Positions 29,060 through 38,600 of a stretch of DNA of 64,000 nt are shown piece by piece. How positions within the stretch are numbered: the stretch's first letter is position 1; the number at the start of each line of letters is the position of its first letter. The translations under genes and the position numbers were made by a program. The notes under the pieces are model-generated. The model saw only the letters and a list, made by a program, of their open reading frames with translations, made no database searches and was not told the origin of the DNA. The stretch is from an uncultured Colwellia sp. (GTDB lineage Bacteria > Pseudomonadota > Gammaproteobacteria > Enterobacterales > Alteromonadaceae): contig CAJXUN010000017.1 of the NCBI GenBank assembly GCA_913061475.1, positions 1 through 64,000 on the forward strand. Direction: 5' to 3'.

Positions 29060-31588
29060 TTGAAATATTCATTTCAATGCTTACGCACACCGTTAACTAT
29101 TTTGAGCATATCATGCTTACTCGCCGCCTGTGGTGGTGACTATAAGTATATCGGTACACCAGAGCCGGAAACACCAACACCGATCATACCGCCACCAGCA
29201 GCCGCTACGCCTGTACCTTCGTTTGACAGCGACGGCATATTGTCAGCAAATATTCGTTGGACCGACTATGGCGTCCCTCATATTACCGCAGATAATTTAG
29301 AGAGCATGTCATATGGTGTTGGTTATGCGTTTGCTAAAGACAATATTTGCATACTTGCTGATCAAATCTTGAAATATAATTCCCAACGGTCGAAGTACTA
29401 TGGCCCCGATATGGTCGCTACCTCAGGTGATTCAGAGCATTTAATTAATGATTTCGGTTTTCTGACCTTAGGTATTAGGGAGCATGCAGAAAAAAATATT
29501 AAAGCGCTCTCTGCCAATAGCCAGGCATTATTATCAGGCTATGCCCAAGGTTACAATAAATACCTGGCAGACACTGGTGTTGCTAACATTGACGGTTCGT
29601 GCGCCAATATGCCGTGGGTTCAACCGATCACTGATATTGATATGCTGACTTACTCTCTAGGTATTGCGCTCTTGCCCGGGGCGGCTAACTTCCTCGGACC
29701 AATGTTTTTAGCAGCACCTCCTGGGGAGAGTTTTGCACCCTATCCACAAAGTGCCAATGCTAATAATTATGTTGTTAATTCTAAACCGGCTGTTTCGCTA
29801 CCCGAAAAAAATCCAAGTGATTTAGGTTCAAATGGTTGGGGCTTAGGTAAAGATAAAACAGAAAATGGCCGAGGAATGGTATTGGCTAATCCACATTTCC
29901 CACATACCGGTAATTTACGCTTTTGGCAATTTCATATCACCATTCCTGAACATCTAAATGTTATGGGCGGGTCTTTAACAGGTATGCCGGGTGTCGTGAA
30001 TATTGGTTTTAACGAAAATGTTGCTTGGACTCATACCTTTTCGTCTGCGGAGCATTTTGTCGTTTATCAATTGACATTGAACCCTAATGACCCTGCGCAA
30101 ATGTCACAAGTTATTGATGGCACAAACCGTCTAATAACGGCCAAAGAGCATGTTATTGATGTCGCCGTAGGTCCAGGTCAAACAATTAAACTCGCGAAAA
30201 TGAGTTATTCAACCCATCATGGCCCTATGATTGTTGTTCCTGGGAATTTTACTTGGGGACCTGGCGGTAATGCCTTTGCAATAAAAGACGCAAATTTAGG
30301 CAATGTTGATATTATCGACCATTGGCTAGCCATGAATTTAGCTGGTAATCTTGCAGAATTTAAACAAGCTTTTAAAGATTACGACGGGGTGATATTTAAC
30401 AATACCATGTCGGCAGATAGTGAAGGAAATGTCTTTTACATTGATGACTCAACGGTGCCAAATCTTACCGCTACGGCAATAAATGAAATGACAACCAACC
30501 CATTGCTTATTGGTGTTAAACAAGCTGCAGGATTTACTGTTTTACCTGGATTTTTATCAGCCTTTGATTATGAACGACCTGTACCATACGAAAATGCGCC
30601 ACAGTATTCAGGCACTGATTACGTACAAAATTCAAATAATAGCTATTGGCTAACCAATCTTAATGCGCCGATAACCGGTGTTTCACCGCTCTATGGTGCC
30701 GTGGATAATCAACAGTCTTTACGCTCTAGAATGGCTCATAAACTGTTAGCCGATAGCGCAGGTAGTGACGGTTTATTCAGCCCAATTGAAGTTGAGCAAG
30801 CGTTGTTAAGTAATCGCAGCTATCTTGCGGAACATATATTAAGTGAGCTGCTGGTTATTTGCCAAGCACAAGGTAATACCGCGGTTATTTTAGGCGCAGA
30901 AAGTGTCGATATTAGTGCTGGTTGTACTGCCTTGAGTTTATGGGATGGCAAAATGAATACCGGCAGCAGTTCCGCACACTTATTTAGAGAGTTTGCGTTT
31001 CTATTTGATCAGAACCCGCAATGGACTAATAGTTTTTCTAGTAGCGCTGCAACCACCACGCCAAGTGGCTTAGTGAGTAATACAACGACACTAACACAGT
31101 TTGCTCAAGCTATTCTCAATGTAGAGTCTGCTGGCTTAGCGTTAGATGCAACACTAGGCACGGTGCAATTTGTTGAACGCAGCTTGCCGGACGGTAGTGC
31201 CTCAGGAGTTAAAATTCCATGGGCTGGCGCGCATAATATCGAAGGTGGCTTTAATGTTTTTAATACGCGTACCGGTAACGATGGCTCGCTGTTACGTCGC
31301 CATGTTTATCCGGCACAAAATAGTGCTTCAATTCTCAGTGCCCAAGCCGGTGGTTATCATATTAACTACGGTAGTAGTTGGATGACAGTAGTCAACTTTA
31401 CTGATGACGGGCCCGTCGCAAGAGGGTTGTTGAGCTATTCACAATCTCATGAATATGGCAGTGATCATAACCTAGACCAAACTTTGCTATATTCACAGCA
31501 GCCACAATTGAGACCTTTACGTTTTACCGAGGCGGATATTGAAGCGAATAAAGTTTCAGAAATGACGATTAGTTCAGCGATAGAATAA
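29060..31588 (+). CDS. Penicillin/AHL acylase-family lipoprotein (Ntn hydrolase)
   Basis: An exported amidase of the penicillin amidase (S45) family, 842 residues. The lipobox LLAACGGD near residue 24 and a Pro/Thr-rich linker (about 32-50) indicate an anchored periplasmic protein. The family makes a precursor that cuts itself before a catalytic Ser; here Ser257 in LGSNGWGLG is the expected new N-terminus of the beta subunit. WTHTFSSAEHF and the conserved Asn in NNSYWLTN support an active enzyme. Relatives act on penicillins, acyl-homoserine lactones, aculeacin or other N-acyl compounds, so quorum quenching is possible but unproven. TTG start with AAGGAG at 6 bases. Confidence 0.9.
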   Translation: MKYSFQCLRTPLTILSISCLLAACGGDYKYIGTPEPETPTPIIPPPAAATPVPSFDSDGILSANIRWTDYGVPHITADNLESMSYGVGYAFAKDNICILADQILKYNSQRSKYYGPDMVATSGDSEHLINDFGFLTLGIREHAEKNIKALSANSQALLSGYAQGYNKYLADTGVANIDGSCANMPWVQPITDIDMLTYSLGIALLPGAANFLGPMFLAAPPGESFAPYPQSANANNYVVNSKPAVSLPEKNPSDLGSNGWGLGKDKTENGRGMVLANPHFPHTGNLRFWQFHITIPEHLNVMGGSLTGMPGVVNIGFNENVAWTHTFSSAEHFVVYQLTLNPNDPAQMSQVIDGTNRLITAKEHVIDVAVGPGQTIKLAKMSYSTHHGPMIVVPGNFTWGPGGNAFAIKDANLGNVDIIDHWLAMNLAGNLAEFKQAFKDYDGVIFNNTMSADSEGNVFYIDDSTVPNLTATAINEMTTNPLLIGVKQAAGFTVLPGFLSAFDYERPVPYENAPQYSGTDYVQNSNNSYWLTNLNAPITGVSPLYGAVDNQQSLRSRMAHKLLADSAGSDGLFSPIEVEQALLSNRSYLAEHILSELLVICQAQGNTAVILGAESVDISAGCTALSLWDGKMNTGSSSAHLFREFAFLFDQNPQWTNSFSSSAATTTPSGLVSNTTTLTQFAQAILNVESAGLALDATLGTVQFVERSLPDGSASGVKIPWAGAHNIEGGFNVFNTRTGNDGSLLRRHVYPAQNSASILSAQAGGYHINYGSSWMTVVNFTDDGPVARGLLSYSQSHEYGSDHNLDQTLLYSQQPQLRPLRFTEADIEANKVSEMTISSAIE

Positions 31589-31606
31589 AATTATCGCCGG
31601 AAGAAC

Positions 31607-31648
31607 AAAAAAGCCAGCATTGATGTTAATCGTTATGCTGGCTTTTTA
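31607..31648. terminator. Bidirectional terminator between acylase and MlaC-like genes
   Basis: Stem AAAAAGCCAGCAT with ATGCTGGCTTTTT, loop of 14 bases, T-tracts on both strands, between convergent genes. Confidence 0.85.
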
Positions 31649-31667
31649 TAATTACTAGAAATTATAG

Positions 31668-32282
31668 CTATTTAGCAATTGACGCTAGTTCAACGGTTAC
31701 TTGATCTAAACCTAGGTCTGATATTTTGCGGTTAAACTCAGATTGCTTAGTGCTAATTAATGATATACCTTCAACAATCATATCGTAAGCTTTCCATTCT
31801 TGAGATTTGGAATCTTTGCGCATTTGAAAAGTAATATTGATATCGGGCTTACCTGTGTCGACAATCTTCACATCAACAGAGGCTGATTTTACATTGTCTT
31901 TCAGCACGACTTCTGGCTCAAATAGCACTTTTTGGTTGTGATATTGGGCAAGTGCATTAGCGTAGGTACGCACTAAGTAAGCACGCATAGCCGTAATAAA
32001 CTTTACCCTTTGCTCAGCTGTGGTTTTATTCAGATGCTTACCTAAAATTTTAAACGATGCATATTGATAATCAACCGACGGCATTAACTCTTCTTCAACG
32101 ATATCTCGCATTAAATCTGGGAATTTCTTTAGCGCTTCTTGATTATTAGCAATTTTAGCAAATAGCTTGTTGCCTGTTACTTCTATTACTTTATAGGGAG
32201 ACACTGATGGCGTAGCCTCAATTGCTAGACTGCTTTGTATAAAACCAGTGAGTAATACGATGAGTATTAAAAGCTTTTTCAT
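31668..32282 (-). CDS. MlaC/Ttg2D-family phospholipid-binding protein
   Basis: A periplasmic lipid carrier of the toluene-tolerance Ttg2 family, 204 residues. Residues 1-20 are a signal peptide ending SLA. The family pattern is seen in FPDLMRDIVEEELMPSVDY, the FITAMRAYLVRTYANAL helix and WKAYDMIVEGIS. In most gammaproteobacteria mlaC sits in mlaFEDCB; here it is alone, downstream of a TetR gene and with its own copy of that regulator's presumed operator. It may be a second, stress-induced paralogue; whether a full mla operon exists elsewhere cannot be seen. Confidence 0.88.
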   Translation of the reverse strand: MKKLLILIVLLTGFIQSSLAIEATPSVSPYKVIEVTGNKLFAKIANNQEALKKFPDLMRDIVEEELMPSVDYQYASFKILGKHLNKTTAEQRVKFITAMRAYLVRTYANALAQYHNQKVLFEPEVVLKDNVKSASVDVKIVDTGKPDINITFQMRKDSKSQEWKAYDMIVEGISLISTKQSEFNRKISDLGLDQVTVELASIAK

Positions 32283-32344
32283 GACGATCCTTGCGAGATA
32301 AATATTAAATTATAGTAGATGTTTTTATTGCTGGCTATTATACA

Positions 32345-32364
32345 TACCGACCGCTCGGTCTGTA
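32345..32364. promoter_or_regulatory. TetR-type operator in front of the mlaC-like gene
   Basis: A 20-base dyad, TACCGACCGCTCGGTCTGTA, with one mismatched pair. It matches the site at 33068-33087 in 16 of 20 positions. It is 63 bases upstream of the mlaC-like ATG. GACCG-N2-CGGTC cores are known for NemR/AcrR-class repressors. Confidence 0.75.
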
Positions 32365-32440
32365 AATGTTTTTTAGGCTTAAGATAGAAGATAAAGTGTT
32401 AAAAAATGTTAACTTATTATTTTAAGCACTGTACACTAGA

Positions 32441-33025
32441 CTAGCGTTTGAGTTGCTGCATGTAACGACAAAGTTCTTTGATAACCTTATCGAATAACTC
32501 TTTGTTTAAAGAACTTTTACTTAAACTCGAAGAACCATGAAAGGTCGAGACAATAAAGTAGGCGATTTGGCTAAAGTCGAGATCGGGTTTTAATTGCTCA
32601 CTTACTCGGGATAAGTTCGTTGCAATTAATAAGTTTAGTTGTTGTTGCATTGCGAGTATGCGTATACGAAAGCCTTCATCAACGCCTGACATTTCTTGGC
32701 ATAGGTTATTTAACGGGCAGCCACAGACTACCTCATCGCAAGTCATTTCTTTAGACATAGCAGTGAAAAATTCACATAAACCTTGTATTGGATCTTTCGC
32801 TTCGACAGCCGGTTGCCAAAGTGCGATAAATGACGGTGCATACACCTCTTCAAATACAGCGTAGCCGAGCTCCATTTTGTTGGTGAAATGATGGTAAAGA
32901 GCGCCTTTAGATATTTCACAGCGCGTTAAAATACAAGACAAGCTTGTTGCGGTGAAACCTTTTTTATGGATTTCATCGGCACTTACTTCAAGTATATTTT
33001 TACGGGTTTGCTCTGCATCTCTCAT
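32441..33025 (-). CDS. TetR-family repressor (NemR/AcrR-like)
   Basis: A 194-residue regulator: the N-terminal helix-turn-helix (about 28-47, CEISKGALYHHFTNKMELG) is typical TetR, and the C-terminal ligand domain contains cysteines in MTCDEVVCGCPLNNLCQE, a CGC-P arrangement found in TetR regulators that sense electrophiles or thiol-reactive agents. An operator dyad lies 43 bases before its start and a similar one in front of the downstream mlaC-like gene, so it probably represses both. The two cognate genes are separated by 158 bases and could also be co-transcribed. Confidence 0.92.
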   Translation of the reverse strand: MRDAEQTRKNILEVSADEIHKKGFTATSLSCILTRCEISKGALYHHFTNKMELGYAVFEEVYAPSFIALWQPAVEAKDPIQGLCEFFTAMSKEMTCDEVVCGCPLNNLCQEMSGVDEGFRIRILAMQQQLNLLIATNLSRVSEQLKPDLDFSQIAYFIVSTFHGSSSLSKSSLNKELFDKVIKELCRYMQQLKR

Positions 33026-33067
33026 CGGCTATCTTAAAATACCATTCAATAATAATAGCATTATTCT

Positions 33068-33087
33068 AACCGACCGCTGGGTCGGTT
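33068..33087. promoter_or_regulatory. TetR-type operator in front of the tetR gene
   Basis: AACCGACCGCTGGGTCGGTT: perfect 8-bp arms with a 4-base spacer, 43 bases upstream of the TetR ATG. The remaining bases up to 33430 contain no gene; a weak hairpin (GAGGGTA with TACCCTC, 33312-33335) may help end the POT transcript. Confidence 0.78.
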
Positions 33088-33430
33088 GCAAAGATAATCT
33101 TGAATGAAGTTGTCGCTATTGATCATTCCAATATAGAACTAGAACGTTTCTAATGAAGCTGGATCGAATTTTTGGAAGGTTACTTTGCTGAAAGCCATAT
33201 TTGGTGAATGGTACAATTATGTGACCTTATATATTTAAAAAAGAGCATCTGTATTTATTGAATGTAAATACTCTTTTGAGTATTCCATTGGATTAATTTA
33301 AAATTAAAATTGAGGGTAGAACAATGTTTACCCTCTTACATTAAACCTTAATTTATAAAGTCCAAAGGGATGGATAAACTAGCCCCTGTGAGCATTGATG
33401 CAGATTCTTTATAACCTTTAATAAATTATT

Positions 33431-34924
33431 TTATTTCACGCCATGCATTAGTTTATTAATCTTTGGTCCGATAATAAATAAAAATGTACCGCCCAATGTC
33501 AGCAACCAAAAGCTAAATGTAAAACCACTGAGTGCCGATGCGACTGTCATCCCTGTTTCACCGCTCATTGAGCCTGCTAAAATACCTGAAAAATTGTTTC
33601 CGATGGCCGTACTTAAAAACCAGCCACCAAAAGCAAACCCTGCTAGCGATGCCGGTACTAACTTACTCACCATAGATAAACCAATGGGTGACAAGCATAA
33701 TTCTCCAATGGTGTGTAATACATAACAGGCAGCTAATGGCCAAATAGGGATCATGTTATTGGCGTCAAGCAGGTTTTCTAATGCATATACTAAAACCAAA
33801 AATCCTAGCCCAGTGCCTAATAGCCCTAAGGCAAATTTACGTGGAATGCTCGGCTCTACCTTGTTCTTGTGCATAAATATCCAAAGGGCCGAAACTAGCG
33901 GAGCAAAAATTAAAATTGCCACTGAGTTTACCGATTGAAACCAAGCAATTTTAAATTCAATCACTTCGGTAATGCTTCTATCGACAATGTTTTGCGCCAA
34001 AAAGGTAAAAGAGCTTCCTGCTTGTTCGAAAAACATAAAGAAAATAACATTGAAAATAAACATAATTAAGCAAGCAATAATCCGCTCAAAAGCAATTTTT
34101 CCGTCATTTTTAGTTTGTTTTAACAATATAAAGGCTAAGCCGATAAATAAGGCAAATAGGATCCACGCTAATATTTGTGCACCAGCATAAGTCATCAAAA
34201 TATAAACAGGGATGATAGAGACAAGCGAGCCCAAAACAACCGTGATTAAATTTTTGGTTCTTAATGGTGTTTTTTTAACTGCACCTATACCCTTTAACTG
34301 ACGACGACCAATATAAAACCAAATATAGCTAATCAACATACCAACACCAGCAGCGCCAAAAACCGCTTTGTAATTATCCATCATTGGTGTATCGGTTAAC
34401 GTGCTTGCTAGCCACTGAGTAATTATCGGCGATATCATAGCACCCGCATTAATACCCATATAAAAAATACTAAAACCACTATCTCGGCGATGGTCGTCGG
34501 TCGCATATATTTTGCCGACTAAATTTGAAATATTAGGTTTAAACAAACCATTACCAACAATCACTGTCGCTAAGCCAATCATAAAGAAGGTTTCATTGGG
34601 CAGCATAATGAGAAATAAGCCACAGCCCATAATGACAGCACCGACTAAAATAGAGTGCTGAGAGCCAATAACTTTATCAGCAATATAGCCGCCGAAAATT
34701 GCACTGGCGTAAACCAGTGCTAAATATGAACCGTAGGTATTCGACGCAAATGACTGTCCTGATGTATCACCATTGAAAAACTGTGCAACGATGTAAAGTG
34801 TTAATGCCCAACGAATGCCATAGAAAGCGAATCGTTCCCAAAACTCAGCCATAAATAGCATCCAAAGTGGTTTTGGATGCCCCCATAAATTATCAAATTC
34901 TGGTGGTTTTTTCGTCGATGTCAT
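33431..34924 (-). CDS. POT-family proton-dependent peptide transporter
   Basis: An inner-membrane importer of di- and tripeptides, 497 residues with 12-14 predicted helices. The family signature is in FWERFAFYGIRWALTLY (the ExxER-type motif at about residues 30-40) and in FSIFYMGINAGAMISPI (PTR2 signature). Preceded by a GGAAG ribosome binding site. It is read divergently from a CadC-like regulator whose promoter region has 11-bp-phased GGTGAAG repeats, and lies near two peptide-degrading enzymes, which suggests peptide use. Confidence 0.95.
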   Translation of the reverse strand: MTSTKKPPEFDNLWGHPKPLWMLFMAEFWERFAFYGIRWALTLYIVAQFFNGDTSGQSFASNTYGSYLALVYASAIFGGYIADKVIGSQHSILVGAVIMGCGLFLIMLPNETFFMIGLATVIVGNGLFKPNISNLVGKIYATDDHRRDSGFSIFYMGINAGAMISPIITQWLASTLTDTPMMDNYKAVFGAAGVGMLISYIWFYIGRRQLKGIGAVKKTPLRTKNLITVVLGSLVSIIPVYILMTYAGAQILAWILFALFIGLAFILLKQTKNDGKIAFERIIACLIMFIFNVIFFMFFEQAGSSFTFLAQNIVDRSITEVIEFKIAWFQSVNSVAILIFAPLVSALWIFMHKNKVEPSIPRKFALGLLGTGLGFLVLVYALENLLDANNMIPIWPLAACYVLHTIGELCLSPIGLSMVSKLVPASLAGFAFGGWFLSTAIGNNFSGILAGSMSGETGMTVASALSGFTFSFWLLTLGGTFLFIIGPKINKLMHGVK

Positions 34925-35024
34925 GATTTCTTCCTTATTTAAAATTATATTTTTTTAGCTTTTATAGTTCTTTTATTCGACTGGTATCAGCTTACACCGA
35001 TGACTTTTTGTTACTTGAAGCTAA

Positions 35025-35064
35025 GGTGAAGCTGCTCGAAAGTTTCGGTGAAGTTTTGGTGAAG
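35025..35064 (+). promoter_or_regulatory. Helically phased GGTGAAG direct repeats
   Basis: GGTGAAG occurs at 35025, 35047 and 35058, and a weaker copy (TCGAAAG) at 35036, giving an 11-base period over four units. OmpR/PhoB-type winged helices bind such tandem repeats. They lie 104 bases before the CadC-like gene and 100 bases before the divergent POT gene. Confidence 0.5.
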
Positions 35065-35168
35065 ACTGAAGGAAAACAGTCAAAGGACGCGAAAAGATGC
35101 TAAGAATCATTGCACTTTATTGAAAAGGCGATAAATTAACGGGTATAACCCATTGCAGAAACTGCTTA

Positions 35169-36962
35169 GTGGCTGATAAATATAATAATACAACCCGTTA
35201 CTTAATTGCGGACTTGATCTTGGATGTGCAACGCGGCGAATTAAGACGTGAGTGTGAAGTGATCACGTTACCTAAATTAAGTTATGACTTGCTCGTTGCT
35301 CTTGCACAAGCGGCGCCAGCATTACTTAGTCAAGAAGAATTGATATCAAGAGTTTGGCCCGAGCGTGTTATTGGTGATGAAACCTTAAAGCAGCGAATAA
35401 AGCTTTTAAGAAAGTCGTTAGGGGATGATGCCTCTGCACCTCAGTATATTGTTGCAGTGCGTGGTCGAGGTTATCGGCTTTTACCAACCGTTAAATGCGA
35501 ATGTGTTGTTCGACACCCTCCGTCAGTCATGCTTGATCTAAGTGCTAATGATCGCTTTCCCAGCCTAACCGGAAACTCGTTTGGTAAAGTCTGGCGACGT
35601 ACCTCCATGCTTGGCTTGATTTTTTTTATCGTCGCAGTAATTGGTATTACCACCATGTCGATGTGGGGCGTGGATATTAAAAATAATGACAGTGCTTTAG
35701 TTATCGATGAAATTCAAGTAGTTGAAAAAATTAAAGGTAACCATGTTTCAGTGCAGCAAGAGCATAGTTTAGATAACAATGTTATAAATAATGGGATAAA
35801 CACATTAGATGCAGCCACTGCAAACGCTCAACGCTTATATTTGCGCGGGCGAGAGTATTATCATCGCTATAGAAAACAAGATAACGACATTGCTATTGAA
35901 TTTTTTCAAAAAGCACTTGCTGAAGATAATAGCTTTGCCCGTGCTTACGCCGGACTCAGTCAGGCATATAGTCAACAGTATTTTCAATTTTCTGGTCAAG
36001 AAACAGATAAGCAACTAGCGATTGATAACGCTTATCAAGCACTTAGTTATGATAATAAATCATCGGTGGGCTATAAAGCCTTGGGTACGGCATATTATGT
36101 TGCAGGTTGGCTGTCAAAAAGTATAAAAACATTGCGTCGTGGGCAATATATCGAGCCCAATGAAATCGAAATATTAATTAACCTTGCCTTTATCCATTCT
36201 GAACAGGGCGAATTGAAAACAGCGCTGCAATGGCACAAAAAAATACTAACACAAGCGCCTGAACATGCTGTTGCTATGATGCATACTGGGCTAACATTAC
36301 AGCGTGCTCAGCAATTTAATTTAGCAAAAATGTGGTATTTACGGGCATTAAATTTGCAACCAGATTATATGCTAACCACTTATCATTTAGCTCAACTCGC
36401 TATTGCACAGCAAGATTATACTGCAGCGTTAACGCTTGTTGAATCACAGCCCGATGGTGTTAGACAAAGGGCTTTATTTTTACAAATACAAGCCGACATT
36501 GCTTATTATCAGGGCGACACAAAGCACGCACAGTTGCTATATCTACAAGCGGCTAATACAGCCATTGAAAGACGGTATTCACCATCAGCATTACGTGCGA
36601 GTTTATTAGCCAAGCACCAGGATACTAAAACTGAAAACATGATTACCCGTGCGCCACTAAATAGTGGCGAGATACCTTCACTGCTTATTGAACAAGAGCT
36701 TATCGCAGGTTTAAAAGCTAAACAGCAGCAAGGCAATGAACAAGCTGATTTAAGTTTATTATTAGCGGAAGTGTATAGTGCCAAAGGGCAGTTTACCTTG
36801 GCAATGCGCTATTTAACACAGGCTATTGAGCAAGGTTATCGATTAGATTATCGGGTATTGCATGCACCGTTATTTTCAGGTTTACGTGAGCAGGCTAATT
36901 TCAAGCGCTTAATGTTAGAGGCCAAAGAAGCTATCTCTATCGATAGCTTCTTTGAGCGCTAA
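35169..36962 (+). CDS. CadC/ToxR-like membrane regulator with TPR sensor
   Basis: A 597-residue one-component regulator. The N-terminal winged helix of OmpR type spans about 8-105 (ISRVWPERVIGDETLKQRIK, then VRGRGYRLL). One membrane helix lies at about 147-166. The C-terminal part, about 215-590, is a series of tetratricopeptide repeats (for example YLRGREYYHRYRKQDNDIA, FARAYAGLSQAYSQ) that would face the periplasm. The GTG start is weakly supported: no clear ribosome binding site is seen, but the N-terminus begins the domain properly. It is divergent from the POT gene and precedes a convergent M24 peptidase gene; control of peptide use is inferred from position. Confidence 0.9.
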   Translation: MADKYNNTTRYLIADLILDVQRGELRRECEVITLPKLSYDLLVALAQAAPALLSQEELISRVWPERVIGDETLKQRIKLLRKSLGDDASAPQYIVAVRGRGYRLLPTVKCECVVRHPPSVMLDLSANDRFPSLTGNSFGKVWRRTSMLGLIFFIVAVIGITTMSMWGVDIKNNDSALVIDEIQVVEKIKGNHVSVQQEHSLDNNVINNGINTLDAATANAQRLYLRGREYYHRYRKQDNDIAIEFFQKALAEDNSFARAYAGLSQAYSQQYFQFSGQETDKQLAIDNAYQALSYDNKSSVGYKALGTAYYVAGWLSKSIKTLRRGQYIEPNEIEILINLAFIHSEQGELKTALQWHKKILTQAPEHAVAMMHTGLTLQRAQQFNLAKMWYLRALNLQPDYMLTTYHLAQLAIAQQDYTAALTLVESQPDGVRQRALFLQIQADIAYYQGDTKHAQLLYLQAANTAIERRYSPSALRASLLAKHQDTKTENMITRAPLNSGEIPSLLIEQELIAGLKAKQQQGNEQADLSLLLAEVYSAKGQFTLAMRYLTQAIEQGYRLDYRVLHAPLFSGLREQANFKRLMLEAKEAISIDSFFER

Positions 36963-37008
36963 ATATCTTACCTTGAAAAGCTTATGCTTAACTGAATTTA
37001 GCTCATGC

Positions 37009-38322
37009 TTAGGTAAGCTTAATGAGTTTTCCAATCGGGTCGTCCAATGAACTTGGCGGCATAGTAAACCACTGAGGACCTTTCTTGGTCATATAAATAC
37101 AGTCTTCAAGTCGAACACCGAATTCCCCCTGAATATAAATACCTGGTTCATTAGAAAAGCACATGCCGGGTTTTAAAATTTCTGTTTCACCGTGAACAAA
37201 GTTAACGCTTTCGTGTCCTTCCATACCAATGCCATGCCCAGTTCTATGCGAAAGTCCCGGTAACTTATAACCTGGGCCAAAACCCTTGGTTTGATAAAAC
37301 TGTCGAACCGCGTCATCGACTGAACCTGCTTGGCTGCCAATTTTTGCCTGTTCAAAAGCAATTTCTTGACCTTGTCGGACGGTTTGCCAAACTTCACGCT
37401 GACGCTTACTCGGTTCACCGAAAACAAAGGTTCGACTGATATCAGACTGATAGCCGTGTACATTGCAGCCACAGTCCATTAATACAATCGAGCCTTCGGT
37501 CAATGTTTGCTGTTGCTTAGTACCATGGGGATACGCACTGGCTTGGTTAAATAACGCCATATTCCATGCGCCTTGGCCACCCAATTGTTGTTGAGCACTG
37601 CTCATTAATGACTTTACGTCACCTTGGCTCATGCCTACTTTTAACTTTGACCAAACATGCGCATAAGCAAGTAATGTTACTTCATTAGCTTTATGCATTA
37701 ATTCAAGTTCATGCTGGCTTTTGTACATACGGCAACCGCGGGTCACTGGCTCAGCACTAACATGCTGCATGTTTGAAAGTTCAGCCATAACGCCACTGCT
37801 GACAAAATAGCGTACTGAGCTTTCGAAGGCGATTTTGCCTTTATTCAATTTGGCGTCGGTTAATATTTGCTTTACTAATGCAAACGGGCTTTCATGCTCT
37901 TGCCAAACACGAATATCTTCACCAACGGCTAGGCTTTCACGGACACTGGGCTCTTCAAAAAATGGGCAAACAACGGAAACTTTACCTTCACGCGGGATAA
38001 TAACCGCTGTTAGGCGCTCACTGCGCCACCATTGTATGCCGGAAAAATAATCCATTGCCGCGCCGGGCTCTAGGATTAAAGCCGATATATCAAGCTGTTG
38101 CATTAACTTCTGTGCATGACTAATACGCTCTAATCGCTCGACTTTGCTAATTCCTTTCACGGTATTGGTGATGGGTTTTAATGTTGAATTTTTGTTTTTA
38201 GCTGTATTATGCGGATCATTTGGCTTCGCAAGCACTGACGATGTCAGTGTTTGTCCAGCAACAGCGACAGTTGCAAGACTTGCCCCGCTGGCTTTTAAAA
38301 AGGCTCTTTTGCTAATATTCAT
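37009..38322 (-). CDS. Exported M24-family peptidase (Xaa-Pro aminopeptidase-like)
   Basis: A 437-residue metallopeptidase of the creatinase/aminopeptidase P fold. All five metal ligands are visible: two Asp in MDCGCNVHGYQSDISRTF, His in HRTGHGIGMEGHES, Glu in SNEPGIYIQG and Glu in GVRLEDCIYMT. The N-terminus SKRAFLKASGASLATVAVAG looks like a Tat signal, though it carries KR instead of RR; it may go by Tat weakly or via Sec. The N-terminal creatinase domain spans about 60-190. Together with the nearby POT transporter and gamma-glutamyltransferase it points to breakdown of small peptides outside the cytoplasm. Confidence 0.93.
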   Translation of the reverse strand: MNISKRAFLKASGASLATVAVAGQTLTSSVLAKPNDPHNTAKNKNSTLKPITNTVKGISKVERLERISHAQKLMQQLDISALILEPGAAMDYFSGIQWWRSERLTAVIIPREGKVSVVCPFFEEPSVRESLAVGEDIRVWQEHESPFALVKQILTDAKLNKGKIAFESSVRYFVSSGVMAELSNMQHVSAEPVTRGCRMYKSQHELELMHKANEVTLLAYAHVWSKLKVGMSQGDVKSLMSSAQQQLGGQGAWNMALFNQASAYPHGTKQQQTLTEGSIVLMDCGCNVHGYQSDISRTFVFGEPSKRQREVWQTVRQGQEIAFEQAKIGSQAGSVDDAVRQFYQTKGFGPGYKLPGLSHRTGHGIGMEGHESVNFVHGETEILKPGMCFSNEPGIYIQGEFGVRLEDCIYMTKKGPQWFTMPPSSLDDPIGKLIKLT

Positions 38323-38600
38323 AGTTATCCTTTCAATCTCCTAGAATCAAAGAGCTTTCTAGGCATTACGTTATTAGTGTTTATGCTTCACGCTAGCGTT
38401 TTTTTTCTTAATGAGCAAGTGCTTGCCGCCAAAATACCACTTTATTCATTGGCAATAACCTCTATGGCAAAGTTGGCAAAATTGTCGATACAGTCATTTG
38501 TTGTTTAACCTAAAAATAGGTGAAACTAACGTGTTATTTTTGTACATTTTTTTTCAGCGTGTTATCAATGACGTCACGCTGAAATAAATGAGAATATAAA

